Assembly (NCBI RefSeq): GCF_003675325.1
Contig: NZ_CP033073.1
Location: forward strand, 6,882,001-6,946,000
Source: Streptomyces dangxiongensis
GTDB lineage: Bacteria; Actinomycetota; Actinomycetes; Streptomycetales; Streptomycetaceae
DNA: 64,000 bases
Direction of reading: 5' to 3'
A program made the translations under genes and the position numbers. Below the pieces are notes generated by a model. That model was given only the letters and a program-made list of their open reading frames with translations, was not told the origin of the DNA and ran no database searches. This document shows positions 45,471 through 54,635 of this stretch, piece by piece. Numbering within the stretch: position 1 is the first letter of the stretch; each line of letters opens with the position of its first letter.

Positions 45471-47480
45471 TCATCGGTCCGCCGGGCTGTCCTTGCGTGC
45501 CGGTGGGCCCGCCGTGCGAGGAGTGTCCACCACGTCCACGTCGCTTGCCCGGACGTACGCGAGCCGATGGCCGAACTGGATCTCGTAGTAGCGTTCCCGG
45601 CCCCACACCACCGGGTTGGGCACGTCGGTGAAGGACGACCGGGCGGTGTAGGAGCTGCCGACGCGGGACTGGGTGACGTACCGCTGGCCCGCGAGGAGGC
45701 TGTACGGGAGCGGTGATTCGGGCTGCTCCGGCACGTCCTCCGGGTAGGCCTCCTCCTCCGGGAGGGCACGTCCGTACACCGGGATCTCGTCCCGGCCCTG
45801 CTTCGGTGTGACCATGCGCCCGGCCGCACCGACGGCGGTCGGCTGCTTCCCGGGGTTGCTGAACCACGCTTTGTGTCCCTGGTACCAGATGGCGGTCCAG
45901 TCACCGCTGCGGCCGGCGACGGCGAACGTCTGGCCGGTGGAGACGCGCGATCCAAGGTCGTTGACGTCCTCCGTGGAGTCGTCGCCGTCCGGTTTGCGGC
46001 CCGGGTCCTGGATCAGCGGGGCGTTCTCGTCCGGTTCGGTGTGCAGCCGTACGGCACTGGATCCGTGCGGCGGACACGGTGAACCGCTGTCGGCGCACCC
46101 CGTGTACCGAGGCTTGTTCTTGGCGAAGTCCGGCAGGATGGTCACCATGTCGCTGTCCGGTCCGGCCGTCGCCCGCAGCGGCGCGCCGAGGAGGTCGAAG
46201 TAGTGCCGCCAGTCCCAGAAGGGGCCGGGGTCGTCGTGCATGTCGGGGATCGAGTCGGCGGTCGGGGACGGCACGTTGTCGTGGCCGAAGATGTGCTGCC
46301 GGTCGAGCGGGATGCCGTACTTCTTCGCCAGGTACCGCACCAGGCGGGCCGAGGCCCGGTACATCGGTTCCGAGTACCAGGTGCCGGGCTGCCGGAGGAA
46401 ACCCTCGTGTTCGATGCCGATGGAGCGGGCGTTCACGAACTGGTTGCCGGAGTGCCAGGCCTCGTCCTTCGTCCTGACGTGCTGGATGACGTGACCGTCG
46501 CTGGAACGGATCGAGTAGTGCCAGGACGACTCCGTCGGGTCCTGCACGGTCTTGAGCATGTTCGGCAGCACGGCCTCGGTGTCGTGGATGACGATGTACT
46601 CGATCGACTGGTCGCGGGGCCGGTCGGCGAGGTCGTGGTTGCCGTACTCGTTGTCGTCGATCTCCTCGTACGGCGCGCCGAGCCAGTCGCAGGACAGCTC
46701 GGCGGGGCACTCGACGTTCTTCGGCTGCGGGGGGTTGTGCGGGCGGGTGTGCGGCTTCACGCCGGGGGAGGCGGGAAGGGTGACGTCCTGCCCTTCGGCG
46801 GTGGTGCGGTGTGTTCCGCGCCGGATGAGGGCGAAGACGTCGTCGGCGTACGTCGCGGCCGACGTGACGTCCCGTGTGCCCGGGAAGCGGGCCACCGCCT
46901 CCCACCAGTCCGCCGGGTCGGTGCTGAGCGGATTGCCGAGCTGGCGCTGCGTGGCCGCCAGGAGGGCCGCGCCGCCGCGCACGTTGGCGGCGGCGTCCGT
47001 GCGCAGGCGTCCGGCGGGGGACCGGATGAGCCGGGCCGCCTGTCGCAGGTCCGCGGGCCGTACGGCGCGGGTGGACGAGGCGTCCGCGGTGTTTTCGACG
47101 AGCGGGCCCGCCGCCCCCACGAGCGGCGGGGTGGGGCCGCCCTCGGGCGGCCTTGGGCTGGGTTCGCGCGCCGGGGCCCGGTCGCGTTGCGCGTCCACCA
47201 GATGCATCGGCCCGAAGCCGCCCGCGACGCTGGGCGCGCCCGGATGGGAGTCCCACCGGGACTGCATGTAGGACACGCTCATGAGCACGCTGCGCGGTAC
47301 GTGGAACTCGCGCGCGGCGTCCGTGAAGGCGTCCTGAAGACGCTGGTCCGCCGCATCGTCGGTGCCGTACATCGGAAGGATCAGCAGGGGCGACAGCACA
47401 GCCGCCGACGCGATCACGCATGCCGTCCTGCGGCACCTCCGGACGACCCTGGGCACTTGTGCAGCGACTGTTCTTCTCAT
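45471..47480 (-). CDS. Large secreted N-acetylmuramoyl-L-alanine amidase
   Basis: The 669-residue protein has a signal peptide or anchor (residues about 17-50). An N-terminal helical region resembles a goose-lysozyme-like module (AAREFHVPRSVLMSVSYMQS, GGFGPMHLVD). A central amidase_2 domain covers about 300-450 with zinc-ligand and core motifs YIVIHDTEA, EAWHSGNQFVNARSIGIEHE and HIFGHDNVP. A C-terminal region has SH3-like segments (VSTGQTFAVAGRSGDWTAIW). It would cleave MurNAc-L-Ala bonds. The start at 47480 follows GGGAG. It converges on the L,D-transpeptidase gene. Confidence 0.92.
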   Translation of the reverse strand: MRRTVAAQVPRVVRRCRRTACVIASAAVLSPLLILPMYGTDDAADQRLQDAFTDAAREFHVPRSVLMSVSYMQSRWDSHPGAPSVAGGFGPMHLVDAQRDRAPAREPSPRPPEGGPTPPLVGAAGPLVENTADASSTRAVRPADLRQAARLIRSPAGRLRTDAAANVRGGAALLAATQRQLGNPLSTDPADWWEAVARFPGTRDVTSAATYADDVFALIRRGTHRTTAEGQDVTLPASPGVKPHTRPHNPPQPKNVECPAELSCDWLGAPYEEIDDNEYGNHDLADRPRDQSIEYIVIHDTEAVLPNMLKTVQDPTESSWHYSIRSSDGHVIQHVRTKDEAWHSGNQFVNARSIGIEHEGFLRQPGTWYSEPMYRASARLVRYLAKKYGIPLDRQHIFGHDNVPSPTADSIPDMHDDPGPFWDWRHYFDLLGAPLRATAGPDSDMVTILPDFAKNKPRYTGCADSGSPCPPHGSSAVRLHTEPDENAPLIQDPGRKPDGDDSTEDVNDLGSRVSTGQTFAVAGRSGDWTAIWYQGHKAWFSNPGKQPTAVGAAGRMVTPKQGRDEIPVYGRALPEEEAYPEDVPEQPESPLPYSLLAGQRYVTQSRVGSSYTARSSFTDVPNPVVWGRERYYEIQFGHRLAYVRASDVDVVDTPRTAGPPARKDSPADR

Positions 47481-47680
47481 TGCGGAGGCTCCCAACCAGG
47501 CTCGGCACAACCAGGACAAAGGTGTTGCCCTGCCGTCACACCACCCCTCGTAGGTTTCCGTGCCCGGCGCGCCGCGTCGTGGCGAGCGTCACCGGGGTGG
47601 ACCAGCGGCCAGGCAGAGGCCACCCGGTCGGCGGCAGTGACTGCGCCTCCCGGGGCACCACGCGCGACCGCGGGCGGGCT

Positions 47681-49288
47681 TCAGTCCTCGACCGGATCCA
47701 CCTGCCAGTCGGGGTGGCCGGGCATGGGCGGGGTGTGCGCTCCGTACAGCCACGGGGTCAGGAAGGGATGCAGGTCCTCGCCCGCGATCCGGGACGCGAG
47801 CGCGATGAAGTCCCGGGTGCCGGCCGCGCGACCCCGGTACTCGGTCACCCAGGCCCGCTCGATCCTGCCGAAGGGCTGCGCGCCGACCTTCTCCCGCAGT
47901 GCGAACAGCACCAGCGCCGAGCCGTCGTACCGCATGACCTTGAAGAGTGTCGCCTCGGTGGGCTCGGCCGGCGCGCCGTCGTCGTGCCGCCACTGGTCGT
48001 GCTGTTCGTAGGCCGCCCGCATCGCGGACTCCAGGCTCACGCCGCCGTGCTCGTCGGAGTACAGACGTTCGTAGAAGCGGGCGTGTCCCTCGCTGAGCCA
48101 CAGGTCGGACCAGCGCCGGATGGCGACGCTGTCTCCCGTCCAGTGGTGCGTCAGCTCGTGGACGAGATTGCGTTCGGCGTCGACCCGGTCACCCAGCAGG
48201 TCGTCCTTCGGCAGGACGGACAGCGACTGTGTCTCCAGGGCCACGGGCAGGTCGGTGTCCCCGACCAGCACGCCGTAGCGGCGGAACGGGTACGGGCCGA
48301 GGCGCCGTTCCAGCCACGCCAGGTGTTCCGGAGTGAGCGCGCGGTGGGCCTCGGTGTCCGTGACCAGGGTGTCGGGGACAACGTCCCGGAGGGGCAGTCC
48401 GTGCGGGCCGCTGCTGTCGACGAGCGTGAACCTCCCGATCGCCATCTGGACCAGTTGTGCGGCGATCGGCTGTTCGGAGTCGTAGGTCCGTCGGACGCGG
48501 CCGTCGGACCGCCGGACGGTGCCGACGAGCCGGCCGTTGGCCACCGCGGTCAGCCCCGCGGGGGTGGTGATCCGGAAGGTGACCGGTGCCCGCAGGCTCG
48601 GGTGGTCGTTCGAGGGGAAGATCATCCTGGCGCCGTCGGGCTGTGCGCAGAGCAGGGTGCCGTCGGGCGTGGGAACCCAGCCGTAGTCCTGGATGGCGTC
48701 GTCGCGGTGCCGGCTGCGGGCCGGATCGGCGGTGTAGGTGACGCGGACGGTGAACGCGCTGCCGCGGGGGAGCGGCTTCGCGGGCGTGATGACGAGTTCG
48801 TCGGCCCTGCGTTCGGCGGTGGCCCGCGCGCCGTTGACGGTGACGTGATGCAGCGTGTTGCCCGCGAAGTCCAGGTCGAAGCGGGACAGCGCCTGGGTGG
48901 CGGTGGCGCTGATGGTGGCGCCTGCCTCGAACGGTGTCCGCGGCGCCCGCCAGTCGAAGTCGAGCGTGTAACGGCGGACGGTGTAACCGCCGTTGCCGGC
49001 CAGCGGCATCAGTGGGTCGCCGATGCCCGGCGCGCCGGGGGAGGGGACCGGGCCCGCCGAGGCGCCGGGGGCGGGAGTGCCGTGGCCCGCGTGCCGGTCT
49101 CCGTCGGTGAAGAGGCCGCCACCGGGGGGCGCCGAGGATCCGGGGAGGGCGAGGGATCCGGTCAGTGCGATCGCCACGGTGAGTGCGACGGCTCCGGTGA
49201 GGGCGAGGGCGAGCGCCCTTCGACGTGCGCGGAGGACCTGACGACGACGCGGACGCCGGGGGGCCGGGTGCGTGGGCGGCGCCTTCAC
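47681..49288 (-). CDS. Secreted M1-family metallopeptidase
   Basis: The 535-residue protein has an N-terminal signal/anchor (basic start, hydrophobic core about 27-50). The M1 fold includes the zinc site HELTHHW with the downstream Glu in WLSEGHARF. The N-terminal beta domain (YTVRRYTLDFDWR, FDLDFAGNTLHHVTVNG) is typical, and the substrate-recognition GAMEN position is replaced by ALETQSLS. The protein is shorter than aminopeptidase N because it lacks the large C-terminal helical domain. The GTG start at 49288 is the only good one. It is divergent from the PNGase A-like gene. Confidence 0.92.
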   Translation of the reverse strand: MKAPPTHPAPRRPRRRQVLRARRRALALALTGAVALTVAIALTGSLALPGSSAPPGGGLFTDGDRHAGHGTPAPGASAGPVPSPGAPGIGDPLMPLAGNGGYTVRRYTLDFDWRAPRTPFEAGATISATATQALSRFDLDFAGNTLHHVTVNGARATAERRADELVITPAKPLPRGSAFTVRVTYTADPARSRHRDDAIQDYGWVPTPDGTLLCAQPDGARMIFPSNDHPSLRAPVTFRITTPAGLTAVANGRLVGTVRRSDGRVRRTYDSEQPIAAQLVQMAIGRFTLVDSSGPHGLPLRDVVPDTLVTDTEAHRALTPEHLAWLERRLGPYPFRRYGVLVGDTDLPVALETQSLSVLPKDDLLGDRVDAERNLVHELTHHWTGDSVAIRRWSDLWLSEGHARFYERLYSDEHGGVSLESAMRAAYEQHDQWRHDDGAPAEPTEATLFKVMRYDGSALVLFALREKVGAQPFGRIERAWVTEYRGRAAGTRDFIALASRIAGEDLHPFLTPWLYGAHTPPMPGHPDWQVDPVED

Positions 49289-49520
49289 CGGCGGAGTTCG
49301 TGGACGTCGCGGCGCCGGAGGGACGGGCTCGCAGCCGTGTGCCCCGCTGGACTGGCGGCGGTCATGATCTCCATGACGGCACTATGACAGGAAGATCAGC
49401 TTATATTGCTGAATGTCCGTCAAGTGACACTCGTGCGGCGGTCAGGGGGGCCGTCCTCATCGCGCCGGTCTGCCCGAGGCGTCATTGCGGGTGCCGCCCC
49501 GGGCCCGTAGAACACCGGCC

Positions 49521-51233
49521 ATGAGAAGACGGATAGTCATGTCCATGCTCGCCGGGGCGACCCTGCTGGCGAGCACGCTCGTCGGCGCGGGAACCCCGGC
49601 CGCCCGGGCCGCCGACGTACCCGCCGAGTTCGGCACCGACTGGCACGACCCGGTGACCGCGGCCCCGCCCGTCGGCCGGCCGCACACCCCGTCCTGCCAG
49701 GTGACTCTCGCCGATGTCCGGTTCCGTGACTTCACCCCCTACCGGGGCGCGTACGCACCCCCCGACGGCTGCGGCGACCGCTGGAGCAAGGTCGTCCTGC
49801 GCCTCGACGGCAAGGTGAAGGGCCGTCAGTACGACCGTCTCGGCTATCTGCGCGTCGGCGGGGTGGAGGTGCTGCGCACCTCCACCCCGGAGCCCTCGCC
49901 CGACGGCATCGAGTGGCACGTGGAGAAGGACGTCACCCACTACAGCGACACCTTCCGCCGCGCTCGCGATGTCGAGATGCTGATCGGCAACGTCGTGGAC
50001 GACATGTACACCGGTGTCATCGACGTACACGTCACTCTGACCTTCTACGCGGGCCGCCCGGCGGCCCCGGCCCCGGACCGTGTCCTCACCCTCGCCGACA
50101 CCTCCGACGGCACGACCCTCACCACGCCGCGCAACAGCGAACGCATCGTCGCCGAGGTCTACGCGACCGGGTCGGGCGGCGGCTGCGAGGAGTTCTGGTA
50201 CCTGACCGTGGCCGACCCGGCGTCGTACTCCTGCAAGGCCGACCAGGGCCCGTACCGCGAAGTGCAGATAACGGTCGACGGCCGGCTCGCCGGGATCGCC
50301 GCGCCCTACCCGAACGTGTGGACCGGGGGCTGGTCCAATCCCTTCCTGTGGTATGTGCTCCCGGCGCCACGCGCCTTCGACGTGCGGCCGATCGAGTACG
50401 ACCTCACGCCCTTCGCCGGCCTGCTCGACGACGGCCGCCCGCACCGCGTCGAGGTCTCCGTCGTGGGCGTGCCCGCGGGCCGGTCGGGCTGGAGTACGCC
50501 CGTGAACGTACTGGTCTGGCAGGACGCGCGGCGCGCCCGGCTCAGCGGCGCGCTCACCACGGACAGGGCGACCGGTCTCACCAACTCCTCCGTCCACACG
50601 CCGGGTCCGCAGAACCGGGTGCGCACCGAGGCCGGGCACCGGCTCGCCGTCTCCGGCTACCTCGACACCTCGCACGGCCGCGTGACCACCACCGTCACCC
50701 GGACGCTCGCCGACAACTCCGTCCACCGTTGGACCGACGACGAGACCACGGACGGCCTCGACGCGACCTGGACCGACGACGAGACCGTCACCGTCACCGT
50801 CGGCGGGTCCGGGTCCGGGTCCGGGTCCGGGTTCCGCTCCGGGCCGGGGTCCGGACAAGGACGCGGTGCCGGACACGGACGCGGTGCGGGGCACGGGCCC
50901 GGACACGGAACAGTGCGGACCGCGCACACGCACCGGACGTACACCATGAACGGCGCCACGACCCTGGGCGCGGACGGCCGGCTTCGTACCGTGCTGACCC
51001 TCGGTGACCGGGCCTCGGCGACGGTCCGCGAAGGCGGCCGGCGCATCGGGTGGTGGCGGCTCGACGACACCTACAGCGGCGACGCCGCGTACACGACCGA
51101 CGTCCCGCGCGACCAGCGGCACGCGATCGGCACGTCGACGGAGCGCTACCGCCTCCTCGGCCCGGACGGCTGCCACGACCGTTCCCTGACCGCGGTCCAG
51201 GGCGTGCTGACGCAGGACCGCAGCCGCTGCTGA
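49521..51233 (+). CDS. Peptide-N-glycosidase A-like (PNGase A) secreted protein
   Basis: The 570-residue protein has a Sec signal (RRRIVMSMLAGATLLASTL, cleavage near ARAADV). It then matches the peptide-N4-asparagine amidase A family, with CQVTLADVRFRDFTPYRG, CGDRWSKVVLRLDGKVKGRQ, EWHVEKDVTHYSDTFR and ITVDGRLAGIAAPYPNVWTG. Such enzymes remove N-glycans from peptides. A low-complexity Gly/Ser/Arg/His linker covers about residues 430-465, followed by a C-terminal domain with Cys near the end. Start 49521 gives a complete signal peptide. Confidence 0.88.
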   Translation: MRRRIVMSMLAGATLLASTLVGAGTPAARAADVPAEFGTDWHDPVTAAPPVGRPHTPSCQVTLADVRFRDFTPYRGAYAPPDGCGDRWSKVVLRLDGKVKGRQYDRLGYLRVGGVEVLRTSTPEPSPDGIEWHVEKDVTHYSDTFRRARDVEMLIGNVVDDMYTGVIDVHVTLTFYAGRPAAPAPDRVLTLADTSDGTTLTTPRNSERIVAEVYATGSGGGCEEFWYLTVADPASYSCKADQGPYREVQITVDGRLAGIAAPYPNVWTGGWSNPFLWYVLPAPRAFDVRPIEYDLTPFAGLLDDGRPHRVEVSVVGVPAGRSGWSTPVNVLVWQDARRARLSGALTTDRATGLTNSSVHTPGPQNRVRTEAGHRLAVSGYLDTSHGRVTTTVTRTLADNSVHRWTDDETTDGLDATWTDDETVTVTVGGSGSGSGSGFRSGPGSGQGRGAGHGRGAGHGPGHGTVRTAHTHRTYTMNGATTLGADGRLRTVLTLGDRASATVREGGRRIGWWRLDDTYSGDAAYTTDVPRDQRHAIGTSTERYRLLGPDGCHDRSLTAVQGVLTQDRSRC

Positions 51234-51280
51234 GACGTGCGGCGCGGAGGTGACAGGCCTCGCCGAGGTCGCTGCCGGCG

Positions 51281-51305
51281 GCCCCGCCCCGTCTCCCGGG
51301 GTGGG
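51281..51305. terminator. Hairpin between PNGase A-like and MarR genes
   Basis: CCCCGCCCCG (51281-51290) pairs with CGGGGTGGGG (51296-51305), with one G-U-type pair, around TCTCC. It lies between the convergent stops at 51233 and 51317. Confidence 0.75.
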
Positions 51306-51316
51306 GTCACGGGTGG

Positions 51317-51766
51317 TCAGCAGGACTGCTGGGCGTCCCCGTCGACCAGTGTGTCGAGCAGTACCCCGAGCACCTGGCGCTCCTTCTCGGTGAGGGGGGC
51401 GAGCATCTCCGCCGCCGCCGAGCGGCGTGCGGCACGCAGCTCACCCAGGGTGCTGCGACCCTCGTCCGTCAGCTCGATCCGGGTCACGCGCCGGTTCGCC
51501 GGATCCGGCACCCGCCGCACCCGGCCGCTCGCCTCCAACCCGTCGACCAGCGTCGTCACCGCGCGGGGCACGACCTCCAGGCGCTCGGCGAGATCGGCCA
51601 TGCGTGGAGGTGAGGCGTAGTGCGCCAGGGTGCGCAGCAACCGGGACTGCGCCGGGGTGATGCCCAGGTCATGCTGTTCCAGATGACGTTTCTGGATGCG
51701 GTGCACCCGGCGGGTGAGCCGTAGCAACTGCTCGGCGAGCAGGCCGTCGGGATCGGGGGTGGTCAT
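51317..51766 (-). CDS. MarR-family transcriptional regulator
   Basis: The 149-residue protein has the MarR winged helix (LRTLAHYASPPRMADLAERL, then VVPRAVTTLVDGLEASGRV with the wing RRVPDPANRRVTRIEL) flanked by dimerisation helices. It is divergent from an ABC exporter gene. A perfect TCATTGT-N11-ACAATGA dyad in the gap is its likely operator, and it probably represses both itself and the exporter until a drug-like ligand binds. Confidence 0.94.
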   Translation of the reverse strand: MTTPDPDGLLAEQLLRLTRRVHRIQKRHLEQHDLGITPAQSRLLRTLAHYASPPRMADLAERLEVVPRAVTTLVDGLEASGRVRRVPDPANRRVTRIELTDEGRSTLGELRAARRSAAAEMLAPLTEKERQVLGVLLDTLVDGDAQQSC

Positions 51767-51772
51767 GCGGGA

Positions 51773-51815
51773 ACAATATCAGGACGCCGTTCATTGTGAG
51801 TATAGGTAACAATGA
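51773..51815. promoter_or_regulatory. MarR operator candidate with three half-sites
   Basis: TCATTGT (51791-51797) and ACAATGA (51809-51815) form a perfect dyad around GAGTATAGGTA, which includes a TATAGGT -10-like box for the ABC gene. A further ACAAT at 51773-51777 pairs with the ATTGT at 51793-51797. Repressor bound here would block the exporter promoter. Confidence 0.7.
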
Positions 51816-51880
51816 GCTACGATCCATCAGACATCGCCGGCCGACCCCTGACCGGCGCCCGCTCACCTCCGTAGGAGCCC

Positions 51881-53683
51881 ATGCACCCCGACCGTGAACC
51901 CTCCTGGACCCCACCTGCCGACGCCGGCGAACAGCCCCGGCAGGTGCGCCGCATCCTGAAGCTCTTCCGCCCCTATCGCGGGCGCCTCCTGATCGTCGGC
52001 CTGCTCGTCGGCGCCTCGTCACTGGCGTCGGTGGCCACCCCCTTCCTGCTCAGGGAGACCCTCGACGTCGCGATCCCCGAGGGCCGCACCGGACTGCTGA
52101 GCCTGCTCGCGCTCGGCATGATCCTCAGCGCCGTCCTGTCCAGCGTCTTCGGTGTGCTCCAGACGCTCATCTCCACCACGGTGGGCCAGCGGGTCATGCA
52201 CGACCTGCGCACCGCCGTCTACGGCCGGCTGCAACGCATGTCGCTGGCCTTCTTCACCCGCACCCGCACCGGCGAGGTGCAGTCCCGCATCGCCAATGAC
52301 ATCGGCGGCATGCAGGCCACCGTCACCTCCACCGCCACCTCCCTGGTCTCCAACGTCACCAGCGTGGTCGCCACGATCGTCGCGATGACCGCCCTGGACT
52401 GGCGGCTGACAACCGTCTCCCTGCTCCTGCTCCCGGCGTTCGTCTGGATCAGCCGCCGGGTCGGCAACGAACGCAAGAGAATCACCACCCAGCGGCAGAA
52501 ACAGATGGCCGCGATGGCGGCCACGGTCACGGAGTCGCTCTCGGTCAGCGGCATCCTCCTCGGCCGCACCATGGGCCGTTCCGACTCGCTCACCGCGTCC
52601 TTCGCGGAGGAGTCCGAGTGCCTCGTCGACCTGGAAGTGCGGTCGAACATGGCCGGCCGTTGGCGCATGGCCGTGATCACCGTCGTCATGGCCGCGATGC
52701 CCGCCGTCATCTACTGGACCGCGGGCCTCGCCCTCCGGTTCGGCGGCCCCGAGGTGACCCTCGGCACCATCGTCGCCTTCGTCTCGCTCCAGCAGGGCCT
52801 GTTCCGCCCGGCCGTGAGCCTGCTCGCGACCGGCGTCCAGATCCAGACCTCGCTCGCGCTCTTCCAGCGCATCTTCGAGTACCTGGACCTGCCCATCGAC
52901 ATCACCGAACGCGAGCGGCCCGTCCGGCTGGACCGGATCAAGGGCGAAGTCCGCTTCGAAAAGGTCGAGTTCCACTATGACGGCAAGGGCGGCCCCGTCC
53001 TCGACGGCGTCGACGTCACCGTCCCCGCCGGCGGCAGCCTCGCCGTCGTCGGCCCGACCGGCGCAGGCAAGTCCACGCTCGGCTGTCTGGTCCCCCGCCT
53101 GTACGACGTCACCGGTGGCCGCGTCACCGTGGACGGCGTCGACGTCCGCGACCTGGACTTCGACACCCTCGCCCGCGCGGTCGGCGTCGTCTCGCAGGAG
53201 ACGTACCTCTTCCACGCCTCCGTCGCCGACAACCTCCGCTTCGCCAAGCCGGACGCCGACGACGAGGAGCTGTACGCGGCGGCGAGGGCGGCACAGATCC
53301 ACGACCACATAGCCGCGCTGCCCGACGGCTACGACACGATCGTCGGCGAACGCGGCCACCGCTTCTCCGGCGGTGAGAAGCAGCGCCTCGCGATAGCCCG
53401 CACCATCCTGCGCGACCCGCCGGTCCTCATACTCGACGAGGCGACCAGCGCACTGGACACCCGCACGGAGGCCGCCGTACAGCAAGCCATCGACGCGCTC
53501 TCGGCCGACCGGACGACGATCACCATCGCCCACCGCCTGTCGACGGTGCGCGGTGCCGACCAGATCGTGGTGCTGGACTCGGGGCGGGTCGCCGAACGCG
53601 GCACGCACGAGGAACTGCTGGAACTGGACGGCCGGTACGCGGCCCTGGTGCGCCGGGACGCGCAACTGCAACCGACAAGCTGA
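51881..53683 (+). CDS. ABC exporter (permease-ATPase), probable homodimer
   Basis: The 600-residue protein has six membrane segments (about residues 35-320) and a complete nucleotide-binding domain: Walker A GPTGAGKST, signature FSGGEKQRLAIART, Walker B VLILDEATSALDT and H-loop TIAHRLST. All ATP-site motifs are intact and no second half gene is adjacent, so it probably works as a homodimer. It is divergent from a MarR repressor, which suggests a drug-inducible efflux pump. Confidence 0.94.
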   Translation: MHPDREPSWTPPADAGEQPRQVRRILKLFRPYRGRLLIVGLLVGASSLASVATPFLLRETLDVAIPEGRTGLLSLLALGMILSAVLSSVFGVLQTLISTTVGQRVMHDLRTAVYGRLQRMSLAFFTRTRTGEVQSRIANDIGGMQATVTSTATSLVSNVTSVVATIVAMTALDWRLTTVSLLLLPAFVWISRRVGNERKRITTQRQKQMAAMAATVTESLSVSGILLGRTMGRSDSLTASFAEESECLVDLEVRSNMAGRWRMAVITVVMAAMPAVIYWTAGLALRFGGPEVTLGTIVAFVSLQQGLFRPAVSLLATGVQIQTSLALFQRIFEYLDLPIDITERERPVRLDRIKGEVRFEKVEFHYDGKGGPVLDGVDVTVPAGGSLAVVGPTGAGKSTLGCLVPRLYDVTGGRVTVDGVDVRDLDFDTLARAVGVVSQETYLFHASVADNLRFAKPDADDEELYAAARAAQIHDHIAALPDGYDTIVGERGHRFSGGEKQRLAIARTILRDPPVLILDEATSALDTRTEAAVQQAIDALSADRTTITIAHRLSTVRGADQIVVLDSGRVAERGTHEELLELDGRYAALVRRDAQLQPTS

Positions 53684-53726
53684 ACAGATGCCAGGTTTGT
53701 GACGATATGCGTACTACCGTGCCCGC

Positions 53727-54623
53727 ATGCGCACGAAGACTCCGCCACGGAGCACGATCCGACTGACACGCCGGGGCAGACTCGCCCTCGTCGTGGCCGG
53801 CGCCGTCGTCGCCGGCACCGCCGTGGCGGTGCCGCTGCTGACACTGGTGAGCTACCACGAGGAGGCGAAGCCGGCCACGCTCGTCATCCCGGAGGGCTGG
53901 CGCGCCAACCAGGTCTACGACGCGGTCGACAAGGCACTCGAACTGCCGCCGGGAAGCACCCGCAAGTCCCTCGGCAAGGCCGCCCTGAAACTGCCGGGCG
54001 AGGCCGAGGGCAACCCCGAGGGATATCTCTTCCCGGCGACGTATCCCATCCGGAAAGGGGCGACGCCCCAATCCCTGATGCAGCTCATGGTCGACACCGC
54101 GAACAAGAAGTACGACGGCGCACCGGTCGCGGCCGGAGCCCAGCGCAGCGCGATGAACGTCTACCAGGCCGTCACCATCGCCAGCATCGTCCAGGCCGAG
54201 GCCGCGACGAAGGAGGACATGGGCAAGGTGGCCCGGGTCGTCCTCAACCGGCTGAACCGCGGGATGCCGCTCCAGATGGACTCCACCCTCAACTACGCGC
54301 TGAACCGCAGCACCCTGCGCACCAGCCAGGACGACCTCCGGATCGAGAGCCCCTACAACTCCTACCAGCGCATGGGCCTGCCGCCGACACCGATCGACAA
54401 CCCCGGCGACGACGCGATGCGCGCCGTGCTCAACCCGACACCGGGCGACTGGCTGTACTTCGTCACCGTCAAGCCCGGGGACACCCGCTTCACCGCGGAC
54501 TACGCCGCACACCTGAGCAACGTGGCGGAGTTCAACGCCCTGCACCGGCGCGTGGGGACGGCACAACCGCCCAGCGGCAGCCCGCAGCAGTCCCCGGCCT
54601 CCGCGCAGCCCCCGGTCCGCTGA
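53727..54623 (+). CDS. MltG-like endolytic transglycosylase
   Basis: The 298-residue protein has one N-terminal membrane anchor (about residues 18-42) and a YceG/MltG domain. Marks are LVIPEGWRANQVYD, EGYLFPATYPI, the catalytic glutamate in IASIVQAEA, RLNRGMPLQMDSTLNYAL and NPGDDAMRAVLNP. MltG cleaves nascent glycan strands and sets their length. It is shorter than the main MltG of the genus and lacks a long N-terminal tail, so it is likely a second paralogue. The last residues are Gln/Pro/Ser-rich. Confidence 0.92.
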   Translation: MRTKTPPRSTIRLTRRGRLALVVAGAVVAGTAVAVPLLTLVSYHEEAKPATLVIPEGWRANQVYDAVDKALELPPGSTRKSLGKAALKLPGEAEGNPEGYLFPATYPIRKGATPQSLMQLMVDTANKKYDGAPVAAGAQRSAMNVYQAVTIASIVQAEAATKEDMGKVARVVLNRLNRGMPLQMDSTLNYALNRSTLRTSQDDLRIESPYNSYQRMGLPPTPIDNPGDDAMRAVLNPTPGDWLYFVTVKPGDTRFTADYAAHLSNVAEFNALHRRVGTAQPPSGSPQQSPASAQPPVR

Positions 54624-54635
54624 GCCGGCGGGAGG

